Source of the DNA: Lentilactobacillus kisonensis DSM 19906 = JCM 15041
GTDB taxonomy: Bacteria; Bacillota; Bacilli; Lactobacillales; Lactobacillaceae
Length of the DNA: 64,000 nucleotides
Assembly (NCBI RefSeq): GCF_001434135.1
Contig: NZ_AZEB01000012.1
Location: 18,012-82,011 of the forward strand
Reading direction: 5' to 3'
The notes below the pieces were generated by a model that worked only from the letters and a program-made list of their open reading frames with translations, had not been told where the DNA came from and searched no databases. Below are positions 19,334-28,067 of this stretch, piece by piece. The translations under genes were made by a program, and so were the position numbers. Numbering within the stretch: the stretch's first letter is position 1; each line of letters opens with the position of its first letter.

Positions 19334-20185
19334 ATGTCAAAACGTTTAAAGCGAAGTTCACTGATAGTTGCTCTATTGCTCCTGATGGTAGGGTTATCAG
19401 GCTGCCGGTATGAAAATCGGCAAAAAATGGATACAAATCCTGACACCTGGTCGATTGTTTCTAAACAGAAGAAAATTGTTGTTGGCCTTGATGATAGTTT
19501 TGTTCCAATGGGGTTTCAGACCAAGAGTGGCAAGGTAGTAGGCTATGATGTCGATCTTGCCAGGGCCGTTTTTAAACAGTATGGGATTAAGGTTGATTTT
19601 CAGCCCATTGACTGGTCAATGAATGTCACTGAACTACGTAATGGAACGATCGATTTGATTTGGAACGGTTTTTCAATTAATCCACAACGTGCTAAAAAAT
19701 TGACTTTCAGCAAACCTTATCTCAAAAATGAACAAGTTTTAGTGTCAAAGAAGCGAAATAACATTAAAAGCTTTGCTGACATGAAGGGGAAGGTTGCGGG
19801 TGTTCAAGCAGGATCTGCTGGCGCAATGGATATTGATAATCAACCTAAGTTGCTGAAAGATCAGATTAAGGGCCATACGCCAATTTTGTATGATTCGTTT
19901 ACCGAAGCCTTTATTGATTTAAACGCAAATCGGATTCAGGGGCTGCTGATTGATAGTATTTATGCCGGTTATTATATTGGTCACCAAAAAAATCGGTCAA
20001 GTTATCGTAGTATTCCGAGCGAATTTCCCTCTGAGTATTATGGCGTGGGGATGAGAAAGGGTGATACGGAGCTCAAACAAAAGATTGATGCAGGTCTTGA
20101 TAAGTTAGCTAAAAATGGTCAGTTGCATCAGATTGATATGAAATGGTTTGGAACTGACCGGGATAGTACACTAATTCATAAATGA
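19334..20185 (+). CDS. Amino-acid ABC transporter substrate-binding lipoprotein
   Basis: A 283-residue SBP_bac_3 family protein anchored outside the membrane. A signal peptide with lipobox LSGC (cysteine near residue 24) is followed by the bilobal binding fold: KKIVVGLDDSFVPMGF, VGYDVDLARAV and the arginine of SINPQRAKKLTFS that usually contacts the substrate carboxylate. It completes the importer. The ligand cannot be read from the sequence; the upstream T-box suggests histidine. Confidence 0.9.
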   Translation: MSKRLKRSSLIVALLLLMVGLSGCRYENRQKMDTNPDTWSIVSKQKKIVVGLDDSFVPMGFQTKSGKVVGYDVDLARAVFKQYGIKVDFQPIDWSMNVTELRNGTIDLIWNGFSINPQRAKKLTFSKPYLKNEQVLVSKKRNNIKSFADMKGKVAGVQAGSAGAMDIDNQPKLLKDQIKGHTPILYDSFTEAFIDLNANRIQGLLIDSIYAGYYIGHQKNRSSYRSIPSEFPSEYYGVGMRKGDTELKQKIDAGLDKLAKNGQLHQIDMKWFGTDRDSTLIHK

Positions 20186-20516
20186 TTGTATGAAGTTGAG
20201 GTAATCGGTAATTTAATCTTAAAATTTAGGAAACAACCATAGCCATTTCTGGTCTTAATCCCGTCATCATTATTAGCTAAACGGCATTGATTCAGCTAAT
20301 AATGATGACGGGATTATTTAGTGAGTAACGGAAACCGAAAATGCATGAACGGATTGTTGTCTAAATTTATCACAATGTCTTTTAAAGTGGTTCTTATAAA
20401 TCAAGGGTATTCAAAATAAAGCACTCTTTATTTTTTATTATATTTCGTATTTTCGGTTGAGATTTCAATTCATTTATTTTACTATGAAATTTGTGATTAA
20501 TTGAGGAGGAAACTAA
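20186..20516. other. 331-base intergenic stretch with one strong hairpin
   Basis: No gene is seen. It holds the perfect hairpin described separately (20257-20315). Near 20425-20450 an AT-rich stretch probably carries the promoter of the next operon, though no single pair of hexamers stands out. Confidence 0.6.
20257..20320 (+). terminator. Perfect 22-bp inverted repeat, terminator of the ABC operon
   Basis: AATCCCGTCATCATTATTAGCT (20257-20278 in two halves AATCCCGTCAT and CATTATTAGCT) pairs without mismatch with 20294-20315, loop of 15 bases, then ATTTAG. The T-run is poor but stem stability is very high. Confidence 0.7.
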
Positions 20517-21800
20517 GTGAAATATCACGTTGCTAACGGTGTTCAACTTCAAGTTGTACCCACAGAAAAATTTAAAAACACGAAAATTATGATTAACCTA
20601 ACATTTCCAACTGACCATCGTAATTTTGCTAAGTTAGCACTTCTGGCAGAATTATTAGAAAACAGCGCTGCTGAGTATCAGAGCGAAATGTTGGTTTCTA
20701 GGAAACTATCTGAGATGTATGGCGCCAGTTATGGTGTATCCGTTCTTCGTTATGGAAATCAACATACCTTGCAAATTAAGATGACCTATCCAAATGACGA
20801 CTATTTGCCTAATACTGATCGGAACCTTACTGCTGAAATATTTACTTTCCTCCAAAATATGATTGAGAAACCATTTTTAGACAACGATCAGTTTAACTTA
20901 AATTCTTTCAAAATTCATCAAACTAATATGATTAACTATTTGGAATCAATTGCAGACAACAAAGCGTTCTATGCCACTTTACAACTACAAAAGTTGTATT
21001 ATCCAAATGACCCAAATCATGGTTCTTTTTTAATGGGTAGTGTTGATGCGCTTAAGCAGATTACTTCTAAGGAATTATATCAATACTATCGTCAAGTTCT
21101 GCGTACTGCTGAGATTACGATTTTGGTAGGCGGTAAAGTCGACCCTGAAAACATTTTAGATCAGGTTCACCAGTTTAAGACGTTTAGCGACCGATCAATT
21201 ACCCCTTATGAGCTAACGGTTGTTCCAGCAGCAATCAAACAACCATTAACCCGTAGCCAATCAATTGAAGGCGCTCAAAGCATTCTTAGCTTGGGTTATC
21301 AGCTACCCATTTACTTTGGGAATTCAGATTACTTTGCGGCAATGATTTTTAATCAATTATTTGGCGGATCTTCACTATCATTGCTATTTACAAATGTTCG
21401 TGAACGGGACAGTTTGGCATATGATATTCACAGCAATTACAACTCGCTTTTTGGGATGGTAACTGTTCAAGCTGGAATTGATTTTCAAAACGAAGCCAAG
21501 GTTTTAACGATGATTTCCGATCAGCTCAATAAAATTATTGTTGGTGATTACAAAGATACCTTACTTACTGGGATTAAACAGTCACTAATCAATCAACATC
21601 GCTCTGAGGGCGATCATTTAGCGGCATTAATGGATAAACAGTATTTGCAGCAGATCATGCAAATCTCTATTAGTGATCAGGATTGGGAAGCACAAGTTGA
21701 AGCGGTTAGTCGCGATGAAATTCAAAGAGTTGCTAAACGATTGAAACTGCGAGCAACGTTTTCTCTGAATAGTCGGGAGGCAACTGATGAAGACAATTGA
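20517..21800 (+). CDS. M16-family peptidase-like protein, YmfF type, without zinc motif
   Basis: A 427-residue insulinase-fold protein. At the place where active M16 members carry HxxEH it reads LLAELLENSA, so the zinc ligands are missing and it is probably the inactive half of a heterodimer with the next protein. The pair matches Bacillus YmfF-YmfH, upstream of the rodZ-like gene, pgsA, cinA and recA. The gene starts with GTG after GAGGAGG and overlaps the next gene by 14 bases, indicating coupled translation. Substrate unknown. Confidence 0.85.
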   Translation: MKYHVANGVQLQVVPTEKFKNTKIMINLTFPTDHRNFAKLALLAELLENSAAEYQSEMLVSRKLSEMYGASYGVSVLRYGNQHTLQIKMTYPNDDYLPNTDRNLTAEIFTFLQNMIEKPFLDNDQFNLNSFKIHQTNMINYLESIADNKAFYATLQLQKLYYPNDPNHGSFLMGSVDALKQITSKELYQYYRQVLRTAEITILVGGKVDPENILDQVHQFKTFSDRSITPYELTVVPAAIKQPLTRSQSIEGAQSILSLGYQLPIYFGNSDYFAAMIFNQLFGGSSLSLLFTNVRERDSLAYDIHSNYNSLFGMVTVQAGIDFQNEAKVLTMISDQLNKIIVGDYKDTLLTGIKQSLINQHRSEGDHLAALMDKQYLQQIMQISISDQDWEAQVEAVSRDEIQRVAKRLKLRATFSLNSREATDEDN

Positions 21801-23073
21801 TTATCCTATCTATAACGAAAAGCTCATTGTCAATAAGCTTTCAAACGGGCTAACGGTTTATATTCAACCGAAGCCAGGATTTAATAAAACGACTGCGGTC
21901 TTAGGAGTTAATTACGGTGCCATTGACCGAACATTTCAAGTGAATGGTAAGAAAATTACACAACCCGCTGGAATCGCGCATTTTCTGGAACATAAAATGT
22001 TTGATAAGCAGGATTATGATGTCTTTGAACTTTTTAACAAAACTGGTGCTAGATCCAATGCGTACACCAGCTTTACGACAACAAATTATTTGTTTTCGAC
22101 GGCGGAATCCCTTAAAGAAAATCTGGATATCCTATTAGATTTCGTCCAAATACCTTATTTTACCCAGGAAAAAGTACAGCGTGAGAAGGGAATAATTGAT
22201 CAGGAAATCAATATGTATCAAAATGATCTTGATAATCAGGCTTATTTCAAAATAATCGCTAACCTTTATCCTGACTCAGCCTTGGCAACAGACATTGCCG
22301 GGACTGTTAAAACGGTCGATCAAATTCAACTCGCAGACGTTCAGCTTGCTTATAATACGTTTTACCGGCCAGAAAATATGTCACTTTTTATTACTGGTAA
22401 GGTTGACCCACAACTTGCAATGACTTGGATTGTTAATAATCAGAAAAACAAAGCTACACCTCAACCGCAAGTACTCCAGCGGGAGAATAATTTTGTTGAA
22501 AACAGCCAGGAACACGTTGAACAATTTAAAATGGACGTTGCCCGACCTAAGGTAACCATTGGGCTTCGTGGGAATGATCTCGTTCCCACCGGTCGGGACG
22601 GATTAAAATATGAAATTGCAATCTCAATAATGTTTGACCTGTTTTTCAGTGAGAATGCAGTTGAGTATGATAAACTGTATCGTGATGAAATTATTGATGA
22701 TTCATTTTCATGGGAATTTGAAAACGAACGGAGCTTTCATTTTGCGGTTTTAGGCTGTGATACTAAGAAGCCGGCTGATTTTATTAAGCAAATGCATTCA
22801 ATAATTAGGATGATACCGAATCAAATCGTTAACAAGACAAGTGAGTTTATCCTCCAAAAGAATGAATTACTTGGTAATTATATTGAAATGATGGATTCGG
22901 AAGAAGCAATCAGCGGCCAATTTGATGGCTTTATTGGTGAACCCGTTACAATTTATGATGAAGTTGCCATTTTAAATGAGTTGACATTGGCAGACGTTAC
23001 TGCCATTGCAAAATCATTTTTATCAAAGGCAACGATGCAAGAAGTGATGATTAGAGCGGCAGATAACGACTAA
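21787..23073 (+). CDS. M16-family zinc peptidase, YmfH type
   Basis: A 428-residue M16 peptidase. The zinc motif HFLEH has His65, Glu68 and His69; the third ligand is probably a Glu in the REKGIIDQEINMYQN segment near residues 138-145. The C-terminal half is the second insulinase-like domain. It overlaps the inactive partner gene upstream and likely acts with it as a dimer in the cytoplasm. Natural substrate is not known from the sequence; some relatives mature peptides. Confidence 0.9.
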   Translation: MKTIDYPIYNEKLIVNKLSNGLTVYIQPKPGFNKTTAVLGVNYGAIDRTFQVNGKKITQPAGIAHFLEHKMFDKQDYDVFELFNKTGARSNAYTSFTTTNYLFSTAESLKENLDILLDFVQIPYFTQEKVQREKGIIDQEINMYQNDLDNQAYFKIIANLYPDSALATDIAGTVKTVDQIQLADVQLAYNTFYRPENMSLFITGKVDPQLAMTWIVNNQKNKATPQPQVLQRENNFVENSQEHVEQFKMDVARPKVTIGLRGNDLVPTGRDGLKYEIAISIMFDLFFSENAVEYDKLYRDEIIDDSFSWEFENERSFHFAVLGCDTKKPADFIKQMHSIIRMIPNQIVNKTSEFILQKNELLGNYIEMMDSEEAISGQFDGFIGEPVTIYDEVAILNELTLADVTAIAKSFLSKATMQEVMIRAADND

Positions 23074-23147
23074 CCGCAACAAATATCACGGTGACCATGT
23101 GATATACTTAAAAGTAGACGAATAACTAATTGTAATGGAGAATAGGT

Positions 23148-24230
23148 ATGAGCGACGAAAAAGATAATTTAAATATTGGAAAAAAGTTACATGATGCCAG
23201 AGTTGCCAAGGGATTTACACTTGATGACTTGCAAAAGAACACGAAGATTCAAAAACGCTATTTAATTGCAATTGAAGATAATGATTTTGATGCATTGCCA
23301 GGTGAATTTTATGTCCGAGCCTTTGTAAAGCAATATGCTGACTCAGTTGGTTTAGATGGCACAGAATTACTTAATCAATATGAAGAAAAATTGCCTGATA
23401 CTGAAGATCCAGAATACGTTGACCGGGTAAATGATGACAACCCAGAAACCAGGTCGGCACAGCGAAAAGTGGATCAACGTAATGAAAAGATTCGCCGCTA
23501 TATTCCAATTGCCTCAGTTTCGGTGATTGTTTTGATCATTTTAATCGCTATTTGGGTTGCTGCTGCGAGAAGCACCAGGGATACATCTAAGACCCAAATT
23601 GAAACTTCCAAGGTGTCCGTTTCTGGCAATAAAAATAAGCAAACAAAATCAAGCAGCAAAGCAGCGTCCAAATCCAAGGCTAAGACTGCTAAAAAGAAAG
23701 CAGTTACCTTTAAGAAAGTAACTGCTTCAGGTAGTGACATTACTTACCAGGTAAGTGGAATAAAGGGTAAAACTACGCTCCGAATTGCGGCCGCTGCTGA
23801 TGCAACGAGTGCCTGGACGGCAGTATCTGGGGATGGCTCAACTTTATGGCAGGCGGCACTGACTGGTGGTAAATCACATACAGTGACGATTCCAAGCAGT
23901 ACCAGCACGGTAACAATTAATGCGGGGAATGCTTCTCAAACTGCCATTTATGTTGGTGGTAAAAAACTAAAGGTTGCTGCACCAATTGATAATGGATCCA
24001 GCCAAGTCAGGGTAATCACATTACAATTTGGTAAGGCAAGCGCGTCTCAATCTTCAACAAGTAGTTCAACAACTACTAGCAGTTCGACGACGGGGACCAC
24101 TGGCTCAACTGATACGACTACTGGTTCAACCGGCGCTTCAACTAATACAAATACTGGAACAACTGGTAATACTGGCACTACTGGTAACACGGGCAATACA
24201 AATACAACTGGAACGACGAATGGCTATTAA
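23148..24230 (+). CDS. RodZ-like HTH membrane protein with a Ser/Thr/Gly/Asn tail
   Basis: A 360-residue protein with an N-terminal helix-turn-helix of the RodZ/YmfM type (about 10-80, KKLHDARVAKGFTLDDLQK). One membrane segment follows (about 119-140), then a Lys/Ser linker and an extracellular domain of about 190-290 (DUF4115-like). RodZ links MreB to the membrane in rod-shaped cells. The last 60 residues are almost only Ser, Thr, Gly and Asn, with repeated GTTGNT-type units, presumably a flexible surface tail. Position between the M16 pair and pgsA is conserved in Firmicutes. Confidence 0.88.
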   Translation: MSDEKDNLNIGKKLHDARVAKGFTLDDLQKNTKIQKRYLIAIEDNDFDALPGEFYVRAFVKQYADSVGLDGTELLNQYEEKLPDTEDPEYVDRVNDDNPETRSAQRKVDQRNEKIRRYIPIASVSVIVLIILIAIWVAAARSTRDTSKTQIETSKVSVSGNKNKQTKSSSKAASKSKAKTAKKKAVTFKKVTASGSDITYQVSGIKGKTTLRIAAAADATSAWTAVSGDGSTLWQAALTGGKSHTVTIPSSTSTVTINAGNASQTAIYVGGKKLKVAAPIDNGSSQVRVITLQFGKASASQSSTSSSTTTSSSTTGTTGSTDTTTGSTGASTNTNTGTTGNTGTTGNTGNTNTTGTTNGY

Positions 24231-24251
24231 TTAGTATCGCTGGAGGAAAAA

Positions 24252-24833
24252 ATGAATTTACCTAATAAATTAACGATATTTCGAATTATTTTAATTCCGT
24301 TTTTTATCCTGATACTTGCTGCACCGATCTTTTCAGGTGGTGTCGTGATTGCTGGAACTGCTATTAGTAATGCACGGTGGATTGCAACTGTTATTTTTGT
24401 GGTGGCTTCTTTAACCGACTTCTTAGACGGACAAATTGCCCGTAGAAATCATCTTGTAACTAACTTCGGTAAGTTTGCAGACCCACTGGCTGATAAGATG
24501 TTGGTTATGACGGCGTTTATTTTCCTAGTAGAACTTGGCAATGTTCCTGCATGGGTGATTGCCATTATTGTTTGTCGTGAGTTGGCTGTTACGGGTTTAC
24601 GCCTGATCATTGTTGAAAACAACGGCGCGGTTATTGCAGCTGCTTGGCCTGGTAAAATTAAGACAACTACGCAGATGTTAGCGATTATTTTGTTGTTCCT
24701 AAACAACGTCTTCTTTGCGGCCATTCATTTACCGCTGGATCAAATCATGTTGTATATTTGCCTGTTCTTCACAATTTATTCAGGAATTGATTATTTTGTT
24801 AAGAACCGGTCAGTATTTGCGGATTCATTTTAA
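24252..24833 (+). CDS. pgsA: CDP-diacylglycerol-glycerol-3-phosphate 3-phosphatidyltransferase
   Basis: A 193-residue membrane enzyme making phosphatidylglycerophosphate, the first step to phosphatidylglycerol and cardiolipin. The CDP-alcohol phosphatidyltransferase signature D-x2-DG-x2-AR-x8-G-x3-D-x3-D is complete: Asp56, Asp59-Gly60, Ala63-Arg64, Gly73, Asp77 and Asp81. Several membrane segments flank it. SD TGGAGG lies 7 bases before the ATG. A hairpin terminator follows. Confidence 0.95.
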   Translation: MNLPNKLTIFRIILIPFFILILAAPIFSGGVVIAGTAISNARWIATVIFVVASLTDFLDGQIARRNHLVTNFGKFADPLADKMLVMTAFIFLVELGNVPAWVIAIIVCRELAVTGLRLIIVENNGAVIAAAWPGKIKTTTQMLAIILLFLNNVFFAAIHLPLDQIMLYICLFFTIYSGIDYFVKNRSVFADSF

Positions 24834-24848
24834 TAAGCTAATGACGAG

Positions 24849-24913
24849 AAGAACGAGGATAGTGGGTTAGGGCAGAACAATGATTGCCAAGCCACTTCCT
24901 CGTTTCTTGTTTT
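24849..24913 (+). terminator. Rho-independent terminator of pgsA
   Basis: AAGAACGAGGATAGTGG (24849-24865) pairs with CCACTTCCTCGTTTCTT (24892-24908) with few mismatches, followed by GTTTT. Confidence 0.7.
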
Positions 24914-24975
24914 GCAATCAAAATAACGGAATTAATGATACTTTGCGTATTTAATAAATGAAAGGGGCAATTATA

Positions 24976-25446
24976 ATGACACAAGTTCAGAAATTGGTTG
25001 ACGAATTAATCAAGCGACACATCACAATTACCGCAGCTGAGAGTTTAACCGCGGGGCAGTTTCAGAGTACTTTAGGCGACGTTGCTGGTGTTTCTGAGGT
25101 CTTTGAAGGAGGCTTTGTGACTTATTCAAATCAGATTAAGGAAAAATTATTAAATATTCCCAGTGAGGTTATTGATGAGAACGGGGTTGTGAGTGAGCCA
25201 ACTGCTATCTGGATGGCTAATCAAGCACGTTCCATTATGGGAAAAGATTTGGGGGTTTCCTTTACCGGAGTTGCTGGGCCTGATTCTTTGGAAGGTAATC
25301 CAGTGGGGACTGTTTGGATTGGGATTGCTTATGGTACCCAACAAACATTTGCAAAGGAATTTCACTTTTCTGGTGAACGAAATGCCATTAGGAAGGCTTC
25401 TGTGGATGCTGGCCTACAAATGGCACTTGACGTGATTCATAATTAA
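24976..25446 (+). CDS. CinA C-terminal-domain protein (PncC-like amidohydrolase)
   Basis: A 156-residue protein equal to the C-terminal domain of CinA, which in its family hydrolyses nicotinamide mononucleotide to nicotinate mononucleotide. Typical segments are [29 protein letters not shown] (cited in part: AESLTAGQ) and [19 protein letters not shown] near residues 97-115. The N-terminal MoCF/ADP-ribose-pyrophosphatase-like domain of full CinA (about 415 residues) is missing, and no remnant lies upstream. ATG 24976 uses AAAGGGG; the ATG at 24958 lies before that site. recA follows, the classic cinA-recA order. Confidence 0.88.
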   Translation: MTQVQKLVDELIKRHITITAAESLTAGQFQSTLGDVAGVSEVFEGGFVTYSNQIKEKLLNIPSEVIDENGVVSEPTAIWMANQARSIMGKDLGVSFTGVAGPDSLEGNPVGTVWIGIAYGTQQTFAKEFHFSGERNAIRKASVDAGLQMALDVIHN

Positions 25447-25447
25447 T

Positions 25448-25461
25448 CGAACTTTTGTTCC
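25448..25461 (+). promoter_or_regulatory. LexA (SOS) box of recA
   Basis: CGAACTTTTGTTCC contains GAAC-N4-GTTC, the Gram-positive LexA/DinR operator. It lies 8 bases before the -35 hexamer of the recA promoter. Confidence 0.8.
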
Positions 25462-25469
25462 CGTTTTGA

Positions 25470-25498
25470 TTGCTTTTTTTGAAAATCATTAGTATAGT
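25470..25498 (+). promoter_or_regulatory. recA promoter
   Basis: TTGCTT (25470-25475) and TATAGT (25493-25498) with 17-base spacing, about 40 bases before the recA ATG and next to the LexA box. Confidence 0.65.
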
Positions 25499-25538
25499 TA
25501 GTTGGTAAACTTTTCTGTTAAGAAATGGGAGGAATTAA

Positions 25539-26657
25539 ATGGCTGACCAAAGAAAAGTAGCTTTAGACAAAGCCTTAAAGAATATTGAAAAAGAATTTGG
25601 TAAGGGTTCAATCATGAGAATGGGTGATAAGGCGGATACACAAATCTCTACCATTCCGTCAGGATCGCTTGCACTTGATGAAGCATTAGGAGTTGGCGGC
25701 TATCCTCGCGGCAGGATCGTGGAAGTATACGGACCAGAAAGTTCTGGGAAGACTACGGTTGCCCTCCACGCAGTTGCTGAAGTTCAAAAGCGCGGGGGAA
25801 CGGCTGCTTATATCGATGCTGAAAACGCACTGGATCCAGTCTATGCAACCCATCTAGGGGTTAACATTGATGATCTGTTGCTATCACAACCGGATACTGG
25901 TGAGCAGGGGCTTCAAATTACTGATGCACTGGTTACGAGTGGTGCCGTTGATATTGTGGTTATTGATTCAGTGGCTGCACTGGTTCCACGAGCTGAAATT
26001 GAAGGTGAAATGGGTGATGCCCATGTGGGTCTTCAAGCGCGATTAATGTCACAGGCCCTGCGAAAGCTTTCTGGGACAATTAGCAAAACAAAGACGATTG
26101 CGATTTTTATTAATCAAATTCGTGAAAAAGTCGGGGTTATGTTTGGTAATCCGGAAACAACCCCTGGTGGTCGTGCATTGAAATTCTATGCAACTATTCG
26201 ATTAGAAATTCGGCGGGCTGAACAAATCAAGGATGGCACCAATATCATTGGTAACCGGGTTCGAATTAAGGTTGTCAAGAATAAGGTTGCGCCGCCATTT
26301 AAACGGGCGGAAGTTGATATTATGTATGGTAAGGGAATTTCTCAATCCGGTGAGCTTGTTGATATGGCTGTTGATAAGGATATTATTGACAAATCCGGTT
26401 CATGGTATTCATATGGCGAAGAACGAATCGGCCAAGGACGGGAAAATGCTAAATCATACATGGAAGAGCATCCTGATATGTTTAAGGAAGTCGAAAAGAA
26501 AGTCCGGGATGCTTACGGAATTCCTGATGATACCAAACCAGAGGAAAAATCAAAATCTACTTCGAAGACTGATACCAAAAAGACTACTAAGGCTGTCAAA
26601 AAAGATGAAGAAAAAGCTAATGCTACGGAAAATATTGATCTGAATATTGGCAAGTGA
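25539..26657 (+). CDS. recA: RecA recombinase
   Basis: A 372-residue DNA strand-exchange ATPase and co-protease for LexA. Walker [10 protein letters not shown] is near residues 66-74; the DNA-binding loop region has [19 protein letters not shown] and loop L2 with [20 protein letters not shown] (partial). The C-terminal tail after residue 325 is rich in Lys, Asp and Thr and is poorly conserved, as usual. SD GGGAGG. Regulated by the LexA box 78 bases upstream. Confidence 0.98.
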   Translation: MADQRKVALDKALKNIEKEFGKGSIMRMGDKADTQISTIPSGSLALDEALGVGGYPRGRIVEVYGPESSGKTTVALHAVAEVQKRGGTAAYIDAENALDPVYATHLGVNIDDLLLSQPDTGEQGLQITDALVTSGAVDIVVIDSVAALVPRAEIEGEMGDAHVGLQARLMSQALRKLSGTISKTKTIAIFINQIREKVGVMFGNPETTPGGRALKFYATIRLEIRRAEQIKDGTNIIGNRVRIKVVKNKVAPPFKRAEVDIMYGKGISQSGELVDMAVDKDIIDKSGSWYSYGEERIGQGRENAKSYMEEHPDMFKEVEKKVRDAYGIPDDTKPEEKSKSTSKTDTKKTTKAVKKDEEKANATENIDLNIGK

Positions 26658-26692
26658 AAAAGCTCAATAATTGTATATTATTGCATAACCAT

Positions 26693-26726
26693 AAAGGCAT
26701 TCCTAAGTGAATGCCTTTATTTTTTC
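26693..26726 (+). terminator. Rho-independent terminator of recA
   Basis: AAAGGCATTC (26693-26702) pairs perfectly with GAATGCCTTT (26709-26718) over a 6-base loop, followed by A and T6. Confidence 0.9.
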
Positions 26727-26934
26727 TGTCCTAAGATTGAGCACACTTGAACAAATCAGGGGGATAATGAGAAGATTTTAATAAAATGATTATCAGAAGT
26801 AGCGGTTTTTAGCTATTGCATATTATTCATTTTAATGTATAAGAAATCACAAATGCAATTATTTGAATTTCCTAACTATAAATGGTACTTTATAGTTGTT
26901 GATAGATGTAAGCGTATTCATGAAAGGATGATAT

Positions 26935-28035
26935 ATGATGAAGATTGGAATTCCAAAGGAAATAAAGGAACAAGAGAATCGTGTTGGAATGACACCAAGT
27001 GGTGTTGCTAATTTAATTCACGCCGGCCATGAAGTAATTGTTGAAGAAGGTGCTGGTGTTGGCTCGGGCTTCCCTGACGATCAGTACAGTACTGTTGGGG
27101 CAACTATGGGCAGTACAAATGATGCATGGAACGTAGATATGGTCATTAAGGTTAAGGAACCTTTACCATCAGAATATAAATACTTCCACGAAGGATTAAT
27201 CGTGTACACGTACTTCCACTTAGCAGCAGATCCGGATTTAACCCAAGCATTGCTGGACAATAAAGTTACGGCTGTTGCGTATGAAACAATGGTTGGCCGA
27301 AATGGTGGCTTACCATTACTATTCCCAATGAGTGAGATTGCCGGTAGAATGTCAATCCAAATTGGTGCGCATTTCTTGGAGGAACCTCATCAAGGAAAAG
27401 GCGTTCTGTTGTCTGGTGTAACTGGCGTTCGTCGTGGTAACATCACGATTATCGGTGCTGGGACAGTTGGATTTAATGCCGCGAAGATTGCCGTTGGTTT
27501 AAGTGCCAACGTCACAATTTTGGATATTAATGCGCAGCGACTAGCTCAAGTCGACGATATCTTTAACGGTAAAATTCAAACCTTAATTTCGAATCCGCAT
27601 AATATTGCTGAAGCAGTTAAAAATTCCGATTTGGTTGTCGGCGCTGTTTTAATTCCAGGTCATACAGCACCTAAATTAGTTACTGCTGAGATGGTTGAGA
27701 GCATGGAAAATGGTTCTGTAATTGTTGATGTGCCAATTGATCAAGGTGGTATTTTTGAAACCAGTGTTAAAGCAACGACTCACGATGATCCAATTTACAT
27801 TTCTCACGGGGTTGTTCACTACACGGTTGCTAATATTCCGGGTGCGGTACCGAAGACCGCTACCGATGCATTATCAAGTGCAACTTTACCATACGCCGTT
27901 GAAATTGCTAATAAGGGATTAACTGAAGCTGCCAAGGATAATACCATTTTGACTGGGATTAATACCTATGAGGGTAAGATAACAAATCAAGCGGTTGCTG
28001 AAAGTTTGAATTTAACCTATGACAAGTTTAGCTAA
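26935..28035 (+). CDS. ald: Alanine dehydrogenase
   Basis: A 366-residue NAD-dependent enzyme interconverting L-alanine with pyruvate and ammonia. The N-terminal [15 protein letters not shown] carries the substrate-binding Arg, [10 protein letters not shown] the catalytic Lys near residue 74, HLAADPDLT the catalytic His near 95, and [13 protein letters not shown] the NAD-binding loop near 175. The C-terminal [15 protein letters not shown] is typical. Two adjacent ATGs; the first has AAAGGA at 7 bases. An amino-acid permease follows after 32 bases. Confidence 0.96.
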   Translation: MMKIGIPKEIKEQENRVGMTPSGVANLIHAGHEVIVEEGAGVGSGFPDDQYSTVGATMGSTNDAWNVDMVIKVKEPLPSEYKYFHEGLIVYTYFHLAADPDLTQALLDNKVTAVAYETMVGRNGGLPLLFPMSEIAGRMSIQIGAHFLEEPHQGKGVLLSGVTGVRRGNITIIGAGTVGFNAAKIAVGLSANVTILDINAQRLAQVDDIFNGKIQTLISNPHNIAEAVKNSDLVVGAVLIPGHTAPKLVTAEMVESMENGSVIVDVPIDQGGIFETSVKATTHDDPIYISHGVVHYTVANIPGAVPKTATDALSSATLPYAVEIANKGLTEAAKDNTILTGINTYEGKITNQAVAESLNLTYDKFS

Positions 28036-28067
28036 TAAAGTCGTCACAGTTTAGTAGAGGTTCTATT

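Noticed and set aside
24028..24234. Plus-strand Leu/Gln-rich frame in the rodZ-like tail
   Set aside because: Frame-shifted reading of the repetitive Ser/Thr/Gly/Asn tail codons.
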